Origin: Syntrophales bacterium
GTDB taxonomy: Bacteria > Desulfobacterota > Syntrophia > Syntrophales > UBA2210
Reading direction: 5' to 3'
DNA: 64,000 nt
Assembly: GCA_023230565.1 (NCBI GenBank)
Contig: JALNXD010000007.1
Coordinates: 1 to 64,000, forward strand
The position numbers were made by a program, and so were the translations under genes. Numbering within the stretch: the first letter of the stretch is position 1; each line of letters begins with the position of its first letter. The notes beneath the pieces are model-generated. The model had not been told where the DNA came from, did no database searches, and was given only the letters and a program-made list of their open reading frames with translations. Positions 16,367 to 26,600 of the stretch are shown piece by piece.

Positions 16367-18061
16367 TTATCGGTTCCTGTTCTTTGCGAGTATGCCTTTC
16401 TGTCTCTCCCGCCCCCGGACTGTCCTTTCAACGAAACAGGCCTTCCCGTCAAAGGGATTTTCTCCCGTCCAGTACATGACTGTGGCATAGGTGGACGGCG
16501 TGGGAGTGAAGATCTGGACTTGTTCGGGAAGAAGCCTCAGTTCCCGGAGGGCGAAGGCCCTGAGCCGCTTCATGTCCTCATCTGTGCAGCCGGGATGGGC
16601 GGCAATAAGGTAGTAGGTCAAAAAACGGTTCTTCTTTTCCTCTTTTATCAGGCGGTAAAAAAGATTGCGAAAGCGGACGAGCTCTTTCGGCCCCGGCTTT
16701 CCCATCATTCGGAGCACCCGCACTTCCGAATGCTCCGGGGCTATCTTCATTTGACCCGATATATGATGGCGGACCAGTTCCCGCAGGTAGGAAATGCCTT
16801 TGTGCGTATCTGACAGCACCATGTCGTGACGAATCCCCGAGGCGACGAATACTTTTCTCGCGCCCGGGACCGCCCTGAGTTCCTTCAGAAGGGCGATCTG
16901 CTCTCCATGATTAACAGAAAGCCCGGGACAGACTTCCGGAAAAAGGCACCGCCTTTGCCGGCAGGAGCCCTCATTTTCTTTCCTGCTGCATTCGATCGCG
17001 TACATATTGGCCGTCGGCCCCCCTACGTCGCTGATGATACCCTTAAACCGCGGATGCGCCGCCAGTTCGCGGGCTTCGCCAAGAATGGATTCACGGCTTC
17101 TCCATGTCACCCTCCTGCCCTGATGAACGGCGATTGCGCAGAAATTACATTCACCATAGCAGCCGCGGTGGGTCGTGATTGAAAACCGGATGGTGTCGAG
17201 GGCCTTTACTGCACCGCCGGAGCGGTGAAAAGGATGGAGCTCCCGCTCATAGTCGAGGCCGTAAACGTGATCGAGTTCCTTCTGAGAAAGAGGAAAGGGC
17301 GGCGGATTATGGATCAGATACCGGCCGTTCTGCTTCTGGGCCAGCTTTCTTCCGTAAACAGGGTCATTTTGTCCGTAGAAAAGATTGAACATGTCGCGAA
17401 AAACCTTTTTATCGCGGGCCGCACTCTCAAAAGAGGGGAGTTCAAGGGCGTTTTCGGGAATTGCGGGAGAGGAATAGCAGAGGCCTCGAATTTCATAGGG
17501 GCGCATGCCTTCCCGAAGGGCACAGGCCAGTTCGATTACCGACCGGTCGGCCATGCCATAAAGGAGATAATCGGCCTTGGCATCGAAGAGAATCGACCGC
17601 CTGACCTGGTCGGACCAGAAGTCATAGTGAGCGATGCGGCGCAGACTCGCCTCCAGTCCGCCGAGGACGATGGGACGTGTATTTTTGAAATGGCGCCTGA
17701 TCAGATTGCTGTATACGATAGAAGCGCGATCGGGCCGGCGGGTATTCAGGTTTCCCGGCGTATACTCATCGCTTCGGCGTTTTCTCCCCGTTGCGGTATA
17801 ATTTGCCACCATTGAATCGATACAGCCTGCAGTGACACCCCAAAAAAGCTCCGGCTCGCCCAGGCGCGTGATATCCGCCCCGGATGCCGTATCGGGCTGG
17901 GCGATGATTCCAACGCGCAGCCCTGTATCGCAGAGGATCTTTCCGATGACGGCCGTCCCGATGAAGGGGGAATCGATATAGGCATCACCCGTGACCAGGA
18001 TGACATCGAGACCGCTCCATCGTAGGGATTTCAATTCTTTTTTTGTTGTCGGAAGAAACAT
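16367..18061 (-). CDS. YgiQ-family radical SAM protein
   Basis: Encodes 564 residues. The N-terminal cobalamin-like/UPF0313 region (DVILVTGDAYIDSPFIGTAV) is followed by the radical SAM domain with CYGECNFC (about residue 298), the CX3CX2C ligands of the SAM-binding [4Fe-4S] cluster, and SDVGGPTANMYAIEC. More cysteines in SCRQRRCLFPEVC are typical of the family. The activity is not established. The gene starts three bases after the stop of the HI0933-like gene, so the two are almost certainly cotranscribed. Confidence 0.92.
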   Translation of the reverse strand: MFLPTTKKELKSLRWSGLDVILVTGDAYIDSPFIGTAVIGKILCDTGLRVGIIAQPDTASGADITRLGEPELFWGVTAGCIDSMVANYTATGRKRRSDEYTPGNLNTRRPDRASIVYSNLIRRHFKNTRPIVLGGLEASLRRIAHYDFWSDQVRRSILFDAKADYLLYGMADRSVIELACALREGMRPYEIRGLCYSSPAIPENALELPSFESAARDKKVFRDMFNLFYGQNDPVYGRKLAQKQNGRYLIHNPPPFPLSQKELDHVYGLDYERELHPFHRSGGAVKALDTIRFSITTHRGCYGECNFCAIAVHQGRRVTWRSRESILGEARELAAHPRFKGIISDVGGPTANMYAIECSRKENEGSCRQRRCLFPEVCPGLSVNHGEQIALLKELRAVPGARKVFVASGIRHDMVLSDTHKGISYLRELVRHHISGQMKIAPEHSEVRVLRMMGKPGPKELVRFRNLFYRLIKEEKKNRFLTYYLIAAHPGCTDEDMKRLRAFALRELRLLPEQVQIFTPTPSTYATVMYWTGENPFDGKACFVERTVRGRERQKGILAKNRNR

Positions 18062-18064
18062 AGG

Positions 18065-19312
18065 CTACCTGTGTGCAGCGGCAGCGGAACGGCCGGCGCA
18101 CCAGCCGGTTGAAAAAGCTGCCTGAAGATTGTAGCCGCCCGTATCCGCCTGGATATCAAGAACCTCGCCGGCAAAAAAGAGCCCTTTGACGAGACGCGAT
18201 TCCATCGTTCTGGGGTCGATTTCTTTCGTATCCACCCCCCCGGCGGTTATGATCGCCTCTTCGAAGGGGCGATAGCCCGTGATCTCGAGGCGGAAATCCT
18301 TGAGCCATTCCCGAAGCTTTCGGCGCTCCTTTGCAGTAACGACACTCGCCTTTCGGTCGGGAGGAATGCCGACGGCCTCGAGACAAAGAGGGACCGCCGC
18401 CGCGGGCAACAGGCCCCGCAGCACCGAAGCGATGGATTCCCGCCCTCTTGCTGAAAAATCGTGCAGCAGCCTTTCATCGAGCTTTTTTTCGTTCAGGGCG
18501 GCTTTGAAATCGATTGAAAGCGCAAGGGAATCGCCTCTTTTCACTGCATCGACGACCTCGCCGCTCAAGGTAAGGATGACGGGACCGGTTACCCCGAACT
18601 CGGCAAAGACCGTCTCGCCGAAAGCGCGACGGCACTTCTTCCCGTTCTTGTAAAGTGTGACGCCTACATTGCGCAGATTCAGCCCCGCCATTCGTTGCGC
18701 GGCATCACCCGCGGTTTCCAGGGGTACCAGGGCAGGCCGCGGATCGACAACATGATGGCCGGCCGCCCTTGCAAACCCATAGCCGTCACCCGTCGATCCT
18801 GTTGACGGGTAGGATTCACCGCCGGTGGCGATGATAACGGCGCCACCGGCCTCCAATTTCCCTCCGGCCTTTACGCCGACTGCGCACCCCTTCTCTATAA
18901 TGACTCTTTCAACGGGCCTGTCGCTCTCGATGCGAACACCTGCACCCTTTGCCCAGCGTACAAGTGCGTGTACGACATCCGCCGCCTTTCCGCTCGCGGG
19001 GAACATGCGGCCGCCTCGTTCCGTCATCAATTCCAATCCGAGACTCTCTAAAAAGGCCACGAGCTGGGGCGTGAAATAATCGGAGAACGCCTGCCTGAGA
19101 AAGGGCCCCGTTTTCCCGAAGTGGCCTATAAATTCGGAAAGTTCGGCGACATTGGTTATATTGCAGCGCCCCTTGCCGGTGATGGAGAGCTTGAGGCCGG
19201 GACGGTTCATTTTTTCAAATAAAATCACCTCGGCGCCCGATTCGGCCGCCTGTCCCGCCGCCATCAGACCGGCCGGACCGCCGCCGATCACTGCGATTTT
19301 ACGTTTCATCAT
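18065..19312 (-). CDS. HI0933/BaiN-like NAD(P)/FAD-dependent oxidoreductase
   Basis: Encodes 415 residues. Seen features are the dinucleotide fold KIAVIGGGPAGLMAAGQAAE, the family motif PGLKLSITGKGRCNITN, IIATGGESYPSTGSTGDGYG, and the C-terminal LFFAGEVLDIQADTGGYNLQAAFSTG that contacts FAD. The family includes YhiN of E. coli and BaiN of gut clostridia, with roles proposed in quinone, bile-acid or flavin chemistry; the role here is unknown. The first two codons are both ATG. It heads a two-gene unit with the YgiQ-like gene. Confidence 0.92.
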   Translation of the reverse strand: MMKRKIAVIGGGPAGLMAAGQAAESGAEVILFEKMNRPGLKLSITGKGRCNITNVAELSEFIGHFGKTGPFLRQAFSDYFTPQLVAFLESLGLELMTERGGRMFPASGKAADVVHALVRWAKGAGVRIESDRPVERVIIEKGCAVGVKAGGKLEAGGAVIIATGGESYPSTGSTGDGYGFARAAGHHVVDPRPALVPLETAGDAAQRMAGLNLRNVGVTLYKNGKKCRRAFGETVFAEFGVTGPVILTLSGEVVDAVKRGDSLALSIDFKAALNEKKLDERLLHDFSARGRESIASVLRGLLPAAAVPLCLEAVGIPPDRKASVVTAKERRKLREWLKDFRLEITGYRPFEEAIITAGGVDTKEIDPRTMESRLVKGLFFAGEVLDIQADTGGYNLQAAFSTGWCAGRSAAAAHR

Positions 19313-19468
19313 TTGAAAATATACTCTGGCACGGTTCTGTCAAGAAAAAGATTTGTCCGTGGATTTATATTTTTATGGCAAACTGATTTCTTTTATGGGA
19401 AAAATCTATGTATCAGATCATTATGATTCTGTTTTTCAGGATAATTCTTTCAGAAAGGAAGGGAACTT

Positions 19469-20341
19469 ATGAAATTCGAACAAATTACGTACAGACCGGG
19501 ACCGGTGACGAGAATTATTTTCAATCGACCCGAGTATCTCAACGCACAGGGCTATCAGCTGCTCGATGAAGTAGACAGAGCCTTTGCCACAGCCGTTGCA
19601 GATAATGACTGCGGCGCTATCGTTCTCTCAGGCGCCGGCCGGTCATTTTCGGCGGGACACGATTTGGGAACGCCTGAAGAACTTGAGTATTGCGAAAGAA
19701 TCGGCCTTGCAAAACCGTATGATCAGGATCTTAGAAAAAAAGTAATAGACATGAATGAATACTTTGTAAAAAAGACTCTTGTGTGGCGGAACTGCCCCAA
19801 GCCTACTGTAGCCATGGTTCACGGATACTGCATTTATGCCGGATGGATGCTCGCAGCAGCAATGGATGTGATATTCGCTTCCGAAGACGCGCTTTTCTTG
19901 CCCGGAATGGTCGAATATTTTTCAGCCCCCTGGGATCTCGGCCCCAGGAAGGCAAAAGAAATTCTTCTTGAGCATCGTTTTATCACGGCTTCCGAAGCTC
20001 TGTCCTACGGGTTTGTGAACCGCACATATCAGCCTGACCGGCTGGAAGATGAAACGCTTTCCTACGCAAAACGTATCGCCGACAATTATCTCGCCGCCCC
20101 CTCCTGGATTGAAACAATCAAAAGCTCCATCAATCATATGCAAGATGCGATGGGATTCAGTTCCGAAATCGAGGCCGCATACAATAATTTCTGCCTCATG
20201 TTAGGACTCGGGGCACATACGAGTGCAGGACCAAGTGCAGGCGGATTCGCAAGAACCGATGTCGCAAAGCGGAATTTAAGTGCCTCAAAGCCCTGGCTTT
20301 TTTCAAGAGGTTTGGCAACATCTGAAAATTCTGACAAGTAG
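19469..20341 (+). CDS. enoyl-CoA hydratase/isomerase (crotonase) family protein
   Basis: Encodes 290 residues. The crotonase fold is shown by ITYRPGPVTRIIFNRPEYLNA, the oxyanion-hole segments GRSFSAGHDLGT and MVHGYCIYAGWMLAAAMD, and the turn MVEYFSAPWDLGPRKAKEILL. The acidic residues that catalyse hydration in classical enoyl-CoA hydratases are not clearly present, so an isomerase, hydrolase or dienoyl-CoA hydratase is equally possible. Start ATG 19469 follows AAAGGAAGGGA. It is the first gene of the AT-rich part of the window and stands alone. Confidence 0.85.
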   Translation: MKFEQITYRPGPVTRIIFNRPEYLNAQGYQLLDEVDRAFATAVADNDCGAIVLSGAGRSFSAGHDLGTPEELEYCERIGLAKPYDQDLRKKVIDMNEYFVKKTLVWRNCPKPTVAMVHGYCIYAGWMLAAAMDVIFASEDALFLPGMVEYFSAPWDLGPRKAKEILLEHRFITASEALSYGFVNRTYQPDRLEDETLSYAKRIADNYLAAPSWIETIKSSINHMQDAMGFSSEIEAAYNNFCLMLGLGAHTSAGPSAGGFARTDVAKRNLSASKPWLFSRGLATSENSDK

Positions 20342-20681
20342 ATGTATATTTTAATTTCAATTAAAAAAACGAGAGCTGCTGCTTTGCCGTAATTCATCGG
20401 ACTTGCATGCAGCTCTTCTCATATCCAGCCTTCTATTGGCAGAAAGCCTCATACCTCAAGGATTTACGGTTTCGCAGACTTCTTCTTTTGCTCGATTGAT
20501 AATCCTGGAAGCTTTTATAACCCTTCTTTTTGCATTCGGGCACGCGAAGCGCGGCCCGGAATCCGGGAAATACCTGAAAATACTTGATACGCTCATCTCC
20601 TGAATACAAATCGCAGCCAAAGGGCCTTTTTCAAGCTCCTTTCATTCGAGCCGCATAAGACTCGCATTAACCTGACTGAAT
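20342..20681. other. intergenic region with no supported gene
   Basis: The stretch holds the minus-strand terminator described below and a 66-codon plus-strand frame (20403-20603) with no ribosome site. Apart from the terminator I see nothing recognisable. Confidence 0.6.
20363..20417 (-). terminator. rho-independent terminator of the lipoprotein gene
   Basis: On the minus strand AGAGCTGC (20416-20409) pairs perfectly with GCAGCTCT (20379-20372), followed at once by CG and seven T's (20369-20363). The loop is long (29 bases). It lies 265 bp beyond the lipoprotein stop codon. Confidence 0.7.
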
Positions 20682-21041
20682 CTATTTTCTCATTCCCTTT
20701 TCGAACACCGCTTCCGCCTTGTTGGCCATGGATTCGGCCTGTTGAGCAGCATTTACTGCCCGGTCAGCAGCATTTTCAGCCCTTGTTGCGGCATTTTCTG
20801 CACGCTGAGCCGCCTGCGCTGCATTTGTCCCCGCTTGCCCGCCAGTAGTTCTTAAATCCTGGATCATCGCGCGGTTTTCCTGAGACATATTCAAAGCCTG
20901 CTGCGCTGTCTGAAGGGCCTGCTGGGACTGGGCTCTCACTTCATCCAGCTGTCCCACGGTACAACAGCCCGTAGCCATCAGAGCCATACTTCCCACTATT
21001 ACAGCCACAAACATTCTGTACATGCGTATCTTCTGTTTCAT
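20682..21041 (-). CDS. Braun-type (Lpp/OprI-like) alanine-zipper outer-membrane lipoprotein
   Basis: Encodes 119 residues from ATG 21041, just after GGAGGGAGTAAA; an in-frame ATG at 21122 would ruin the signal peptide. The signal peptide ends at MATGC, where the Cys is lipidated. The mature part is a long Ala-rich heptad repeat (AAQAAQRAENAATRAEN and similar) of the Lpp coiled coil. It ends in KGMRK, with a C-terminal lysine as in E. coli Lpp, whose last lysine is joined to peptidoglycan. The L,D-transpeptidase just upstream is the obvious partner. Longer than E. coli Lpp (78 residues). Confidence 0.88.
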   Translation of the reverse strand: MKQKIRMYRMFVAVIVGSMALMATGCCTVGQLDEVRAQSQQALQTAQQALNMSQENRAMIQDLRTTGGQAGTNAAQAAQRAENAATRAENAADRAVNAAQQAESMANKAEAVFEKGMRK

Positions 21042-21228
21042 TTTACTCCCTCCTTTGATTAATATGCTGACTTCTTTAAAGCCAGAGAAATGTATTTGAC
21101 TTCTTTCCGACTCTTTCAGCATTCATATTGCGCCCTCGGGCCGGTTTGACAGCACATCTTTCACCAATTCTTATCCATAGAGAAAAAGCCTTCTTTTATG
21201 AAGCCTGCATTCAAATATCGTAAAGATT

Positions 21229-22221
21229 CTACTGCATGCGGCTTTTGAGACTCCGAAAACGTCCGGCAATTATCGGATTTTCAATATCTCCTATACATAC
21301 AGGAATTCCCTTCTTTTCTTTCATTACCTTCTGAACTTTTTTCAATGAGACATACTGCAGACAGTCACTTTTTTTCAGCAGGCTAAACACGTACGATCCG
21401 TAATCCTTTATTTTTTCATATATGTCGGGATGTGCTTCCATATAGATTTTTCCCTCTTTTAAACCCAGTTTGATCGGCTCGTACAAGATATCGACTGTAG
21501 CTCCCACTGAGATTTCCTCATAGAATCTTTCGATGTCTTCAGGGTAAAGACGGATACATCCATGGCTCAACATCCTCCCAACGCTCCAGGGAATGTTCGT
21601 GCCGTGAATTCCCACTCCTTCCTTATCGAGACCTATCCAGTACTTTCCCAATGGATTATCAGGACCTGGCGGTATCTGTGCCCTCGGATAGTTGTGCCGA
21701 ATTGAAAGCGGAACCGTCCACGCAGGATTCTCTATCTTTGATATTACACGGGCAATACCCGGCGGAGTTTCCCATTCCTCGCTTCCTATTCCGACAGGAT
21801 ACGTCTTCACCGTTTTCTTTCCCGGTTCGGACATATACATTCTCATTTCCGGAATATTGATGACGATATTATGTTTCGACCGCGGTAGAATCCATTGTGT
21901 CGGAATCAAGAGAAGCAATCCTTCCTCCGGTATCCATGGATCTACATCCGGATAAAGAAGTCTGATGTCGTTGAATCCAAGTCCGTAGCTTCGCGCTATC
22001 TCCAAAAGCGTGTCCTTATTCGCTACCCTGTGGATCTGAAAATCGCCAAATACGGTATCCTGTATTCGTGGCGACTCATTGAAATGGCATTCTTTTGCAT
22101 CCACACCAGCGTCTGCAAGGAAGAGGATCGCAATTATAAAAACAACGAACCTTGTTTTAAAGCCTGAACACGCATTTTTTTCGTAAAACAAGGGATGTAC
22201 TTTTGGCGATGAGTTGATCAT
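21229..22221 (-). CDS. LysM-YkuD L,D-transpeptidase (ErfK/YbiS-like)
   Basis: Encodes 330 residues with an N-terminal hydrophobic segment (about 25-42) that is a signal peptide or anchor. A LysM-like domain spans about 62-110 (FQIHRVANKDTLLEIARSYGL). The YkuD catalytic domain spans about 115-245, with the family motif HGTNIPWSVGRMLSHGCIRL and the nucleophile Cys in SHGC. ErfK/YbiS-type members attach lipoprotein lysine to diaminopimelate or form 3-3 crosslinks. The lipoprotein gene with a terminal lysine follows after 187 bp on the same strand, which supports the attachment role. Confidence 0.92.
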   Translation of the reverse strand: MINSSPKVHPLFYEKNACSGFKTRFVVFIIAILFLADAGVDAKECHFNESPRIQDTVFGDFQIHRVANKDTLLEIARSYGLGFNDIRLLYPDVDPWIPEEGLLLLIPTQWILPRSKHNIVINIPEMRMYMSEPGKKTVKTYPVGIGSEEWETPPGIARVISKIENPAWTVPLSIRHNYPRAQIPPGPDNPLGKYWIGLDKEGVGIHGTNIPWSVGRMLSHGCIRLYPEDIERFYEEISVGATVDILYEPIKLGLKEGKIYMEAHPDIYEKIKDYGSYVFSLLKKSDCLQYVSLKKVQKVMKEKKGIPVCIGDIENPIIAGRFRSLKSRMQ

Positions 22222-22980
22222 AAGCCTTCATGTCTCCGATTATCAATGTGGTGGTTCCGTAAAATTCAAAAATCTGAATTAACTTCCGCAAAAGAACTCC
22301 TGGAATTTTGCACATAAAGAATACTTTCTCTCTTCTGCCTTTCCGTCAGGCAACATCCACTGCATCCGCAGTGATGAAAGATGTAGCGCAATTCAGAAAA
22401 ATGGATTATTTGCGAAGCCATCATTTTCATGAAGAATTCTACCTCATCATTGAGAAAACTTCACCTCTGTAAAAGAACCGTTAAAAATCACCCATCCTGA
22501 CCATTCCGATTTGCCTTAACTCCGGAAAGGTCTTTTTCCGCCTACGTTTAAGGCGAGTGAGCCTCTTGCAAACTGACCGTATCCCCTTATGTAAGCACAT
22601 TGTGTTCCAAAGAATTATATCTTTGAAATCAGTTGTAAATTTGGAAATTCCGAAGGAGCGAATTCACTGGAAATGTCAAGAAATGTGATAAAAGAAATGT
22701 CAACTGATATAGATTTTGTTCTAAGACATATTTTCTGAGCAAGCAATGCATCACTAGTTTTGAAATGATTCAAAAGGTCGCGCTGCATTTGGATAAGGGG
22801 AGCTTCACTTGCTTCCCCATTATATGCCAGTTCGGCTGGCACGAGACACTTCTGAATAAAGCCTTCATGAATTCAGCATTTCCGGGTTTTGGTTTCTCCG
22901 ATTTTGCTTGACAGGCTGAATGGGACCAATTATATTCCCACACATTTGTCAGACTTAGCTGTTGAACAGGAGTGTCAGAA
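22222..22980. other. 750-bp gene-free region upstream of the TetR gene
   Basis: No full gene is visible. It contains a perfect small hairpin CACTGCatccGCAGTG (22358-22373), a second weaker one just before it, and a short frame from 22374 whose peptide includes RSHHFHEEFYLII, resembling an AraC-type cupin strand but too short to call. The right end holds the tetR promoter. The left end must hold the L,D-transpeptidase promoter, which I could not pinpoint. Confidence 0.45.
22908..22940 (+). promoter_or_regulatory. sigma-70 promoter and possible TetR operator
   Basis: TTGACA (22908-22913), a 17-base spacer and TATATT (22931-22936) form a strong promoter 45 bp upstream of the TetR start. The dyad TGGGA (22921-22925) / TCCCA (22936-22940) straddles the -10 box and could be an autorepression site. 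Confidence 0.65.
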
Positions 22981-23622
22981 ATGATGCAGAAGCAGGAAGA
23001 TGTAATGGACAAGGATCAACTCATTCTCGAGGCAGCCAAACGAGTGTACGTAAGGAAAGGAATGGACGGCGCAGTTATGCAGGATATAGCAGATGAAGCC
23101 GGAATGAGCCGAACAGCTCTCCATTATTATTTCCGTAACAAAAAAAAACTTTTTGACGCTGTTTTTGATGATCTTTTTGATCACTTTCTTCCTGAAGTGG
23201 AAGAAATAATCTACAGCGATATTCCTTTTCGAAATAAGGTGGCATGGTTCGTCGATCATTATCTGGATTTGCTGAAGGAAAATCCTTATCTGCCCAATTT
23301 TGTCATGAATGAGCTCAATAAGAACCCTCTCAGGATCATCGAAAGATTCTCTCTCAAAGGTCTCCTGTCTGATCATATGCGTGACTGGATACAAAAGGAA
23401 CTACATTCCCTTAATTCACGGGTTTCGGCTTCTCAATTCATGGCTAATCTGATCAGCCTGTGCATTTTCCCTTTTATTGCCCGACCTCTCGTTGAAGAGT
23501 TCTTTACAGATGACAGGCCAAAGGCGTTCGAATGTTTTATCGATGAACGGAAACAGATAATTGTGGAAACCTTAATGGTAAGCATACGTGACGTCCCTCT
23601 ACAGGAATTTTTAAATCATTGA
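22981..23622 (+). CDS. TetR/AcrR-family transcriptional regulator
   Basis: Encodes 213 residues from ATG 22981, eight bases after AGGAG; a GTG three codons earlier is too close to that site. The N-terminal helix-turn-helix is clear: ILEAAKRVYVRKGMDGAVMQDIADEAGMSRTALHYYFRNKKKLFDAV. The rest is the helical ligand domain. The dehydratase activase-like gene starts 56 bp downstream, and the EmrAB-like pump genes converge on it, so both are candidate targets. The ligand is unknown; acyl-CoAs are common for TetR proteins next to CoA enzymes. Confidence 0.93.
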   Translation: MMQKQEDVMDKDQLILEAAKRVYVRKGMDGAVMQDIADEAGMSRTALHYYFRNKKKLFDAVFDDLFDHFLPEVEEIIYSDIPFRNKVAWFVDHYLDLLKENPYLPNFVMNELNKNPLRIIERFSLKGLLSDHMRDWIQKELHSLNSRVSASQFMANLISLCIFPFIARPLVEEFFTDDRPKAFECFIDERKQIIVETLMVSIRDVPLQEFLNH

Positions 23623-23678
23623 GCTCCTTTTGATATTCATTTTAGAACACCTGATACAGAACTTCGGAGGAATGGACA

Positions 23679-26600
23679 ATGAATTTGAAGCGGCTGCCCG
23701 CCGGAGTGGATGTGGGCTCGACAACGGCAAAAGTGATAATACTCGATGGCAACGGAAAATTAAAATTTTCATCATACCGGCGCCATGGCGCCGATATTGT
23801 GAATACTCTCACAGATATATTGAAAGAAGCTGAAGCGGATATAGGGAATTGCCTTTTGGATCTATCAATCACCGGATCGGCCGGCATTGGAGTTGCGGAA
23901 CGGATCGGTATTCCCTTCGTGCAGGAGGTTGTCGCAGCCGGGGAGGTTACGCGGCGGTATTTTCCCGACGTGAAAACTCTTATCGATATAGGCGGCGAAG
24001 ACAGTAAAATGATGTTTTTTTCTCCTGAACGGCCGCCGGATATCCGCATGAACGGAAGCTGTGCAGGAGGTACAGGCGCTTTTATTGATCAAATGGCAAC
24101 ACTTCTGAACCTTTCTCTTCAAGACCTGGACAGACTGGCTGCGGAAAAAAGCCGCCTCTACCCCATTGCATCACGTTGCGGCGTCTTCGCGAAAACCGAT
24201 ATTCAGAACCTGGTGAGCCGTAAGATTCCACTATCCGATATCTGCGCCTCTATTTTACACGCAGTGGCCCTCCAGAATCTGAATTCGCTGACGCGCGGGA
24301 CTGTCGTGTCTCCGCAGGTACTGTTTTGCGGAGGTCCGCTGACCTTTTTTGTGGGCCTGCGAAATTGTTTTACTCGCTTGCTGGGACTAGCCCCAAAAGA
24401 CGCTGTTCTTCCCTCCAAGGGGTTATTTTTCCCCGCCTGGGGTGCGGCACTTTCAGCAGTGCATAGCGTTTCTGCAAAATGCATTTCGGAATGGCGCAAC
24501 CAAATTTCATTACTTGATTCAGGATACGAAATTCGTCAGCAACGGCTCACTCCCCTTTTTACAGGAGAGGCAGATTATAGAAAATGGAAGCAGGAACGAA
24601 AGGTCATGAAAATCGACAATATTGACATTTCTCTTGCCGAGCCACCCTTCTTTTTAGGAATCGATTGCGGATCAACGACTACCAAAGTCGTAATTATAGA
24701 TTCATGCGAGCGTACAGTATTCAGCGATTACCGGCCAAACAGGGGAAATCCGGTGGATACGGTGATGCATTCACTCATACGGGTTAGAAATGTTTTGAAG
24801 AAGAATGGAAAGGAAGTGTCGCTTTCACTTGCAGCCGGTAAAGCAACCGGCTACGGCGAAGATCTTGTATGTGCAGCCTTTGGTCTTCAAAACGGTGTTG
24901 TAGAAACTATTGCTCACTTGCGGGCAGCGGTGAAATGCGACCCCAATGTGACGTTTATACTGGACATTGGCGGTCAGGACATGAAAGCTCTCTTCGTTCG
25001 GGGAAGAGCCGTGAGCCGGATTGAAATCAATGAGGCATGTTCATCCGGGTGCGGCTCTTTTATAGAAGGATTTGCCCAATCTCTGGGAATGACTGCAGAA
25101 ACCTTTTCCTGCAAAGCTTGCAGTGCAAAGGCCCCCTGTGCTCTCGGGACCCGCTGCACAGTTTTTATGAATTCACGCATCAAGCAGGCACAAAGGGAAA
25201 ATGCGGCTATAAACGATATTGCAGCAGGGCTTGCCTATAGTGTGGTCAAAAATACTCTTTATAAAGTATTGAAGCTGCACGATTGTGCCGAACTGGGTGA
25301 ACATATTATCGTACAGGGAGGAACTTTTCGGAATCAGGCCGTGCTCAGGGCCTTTGAAATTCTCTCGGGCGCTACTGTCACTTCTTCGGACAAGCCGGAG
25401 ATGATGGGCGCGTATGGAGCGGCCTTGCTCTCCAAAGATGCATATAATGCCGACTCTTCATCAGTTACCCCCTTCACCCTGGATACCCTCGAACTTTGTA
25501 CCCGGTACGAAATAAAGGAAAAAGAATGCCGGGGGTGCGCGAACCAGTGCAAGATTACCGCATTTTTGTTTTCCGGTGGAAGAATTTTTGTTACAGGAAA
25601 TAAGTGCGAAAGGTTTTACGGCAATAAAGGCCGCATTACCTCGCGCGGGAAAAATTTTTTTTCAGCAAGAAATGATATGCTTTTCAATCGTTCTCTTCAG
25701 CCTTTGATTCCTTCAACGGGCCTGAGCATCGGAATCCCCCGTATTTTAGGAATGTACGAAGATTTCCCTTTTTGGAGCACTCTTCTTACCGGGTGCGGTT
25801 TTGAAGTTGTTCTTTCAAACCGGTCTAATCAAGCGCTCTATGAAAAAGGACTCGGATCGGTTATGGCTGACAATATCTGTTTCCCGGCGAAACTGGCTCA
25901 CGGACATATGATTGACCTTCTTGAAAAAAAAGTCGACCGCATCTTCTATCCGCTTACTGTCCATGAAATAAAGGAAGAATCGAATGCCGCAAACAGCTTC
26001 AGTTGCCCCATTGTTGGAAGCTATGCCGAAGTACTCAAAAGCGCGGTCGAAGCAGAAGGGATACCTTTCGATGCGCCTGCAGTATCTTTCCGGGATACGG
26101 CATTACTGAAAAAAGCCTGTTTCGGCTATCTGAAATCTCTGGGGGTTTCCAGATCCCGTTTCGAAAATGCTTTTTTTCTTGCCTCAAAAGCGCACACACG
26201 CTTCCGGGAGAATCTCATAGCAGGGGGGAGGGCGTTGCTTGATGAAGTCCGCAAAAAGAGAGACATTGTGATTGTTCTTGCAGGGAGGCCCTATCATGCC
26301 GATCCTTTAATCGAACATGAAACATCGGAAATACTGGCTGATTTGGGAGCCAATGTCATCCCGTGCGATGTAGCATCCTTTTTGTGCAAAAAAAGCATTC
26401 TCGAAGTAAACTCAATATCTCAATGGGCTTTTCCCAATCGTCTCATGAGGGCTGCCCAATGGGTTGCCGATCAAGAGGAGCATACCATCCAGTATGTAAT
26501 GCTAAATTCTTTCGGGTGCGGTCCCGATGCGTTCATAATTGATGAAATTAAAGATATTTTATCTGCCGCAGGAAAACCGTTCACACTCATCAAAATCGAT

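Noticed and set aside
20403..20603. 66-codon open frame after the crotonase gene
   Set aside because: No ribosome site, and it overlaps the arm of the terminator hairpin.
22615..22842. 75-codon minus-strand open frame
   Set aside because: No recognisable family or ribosome site, and low codon-quality sequence.
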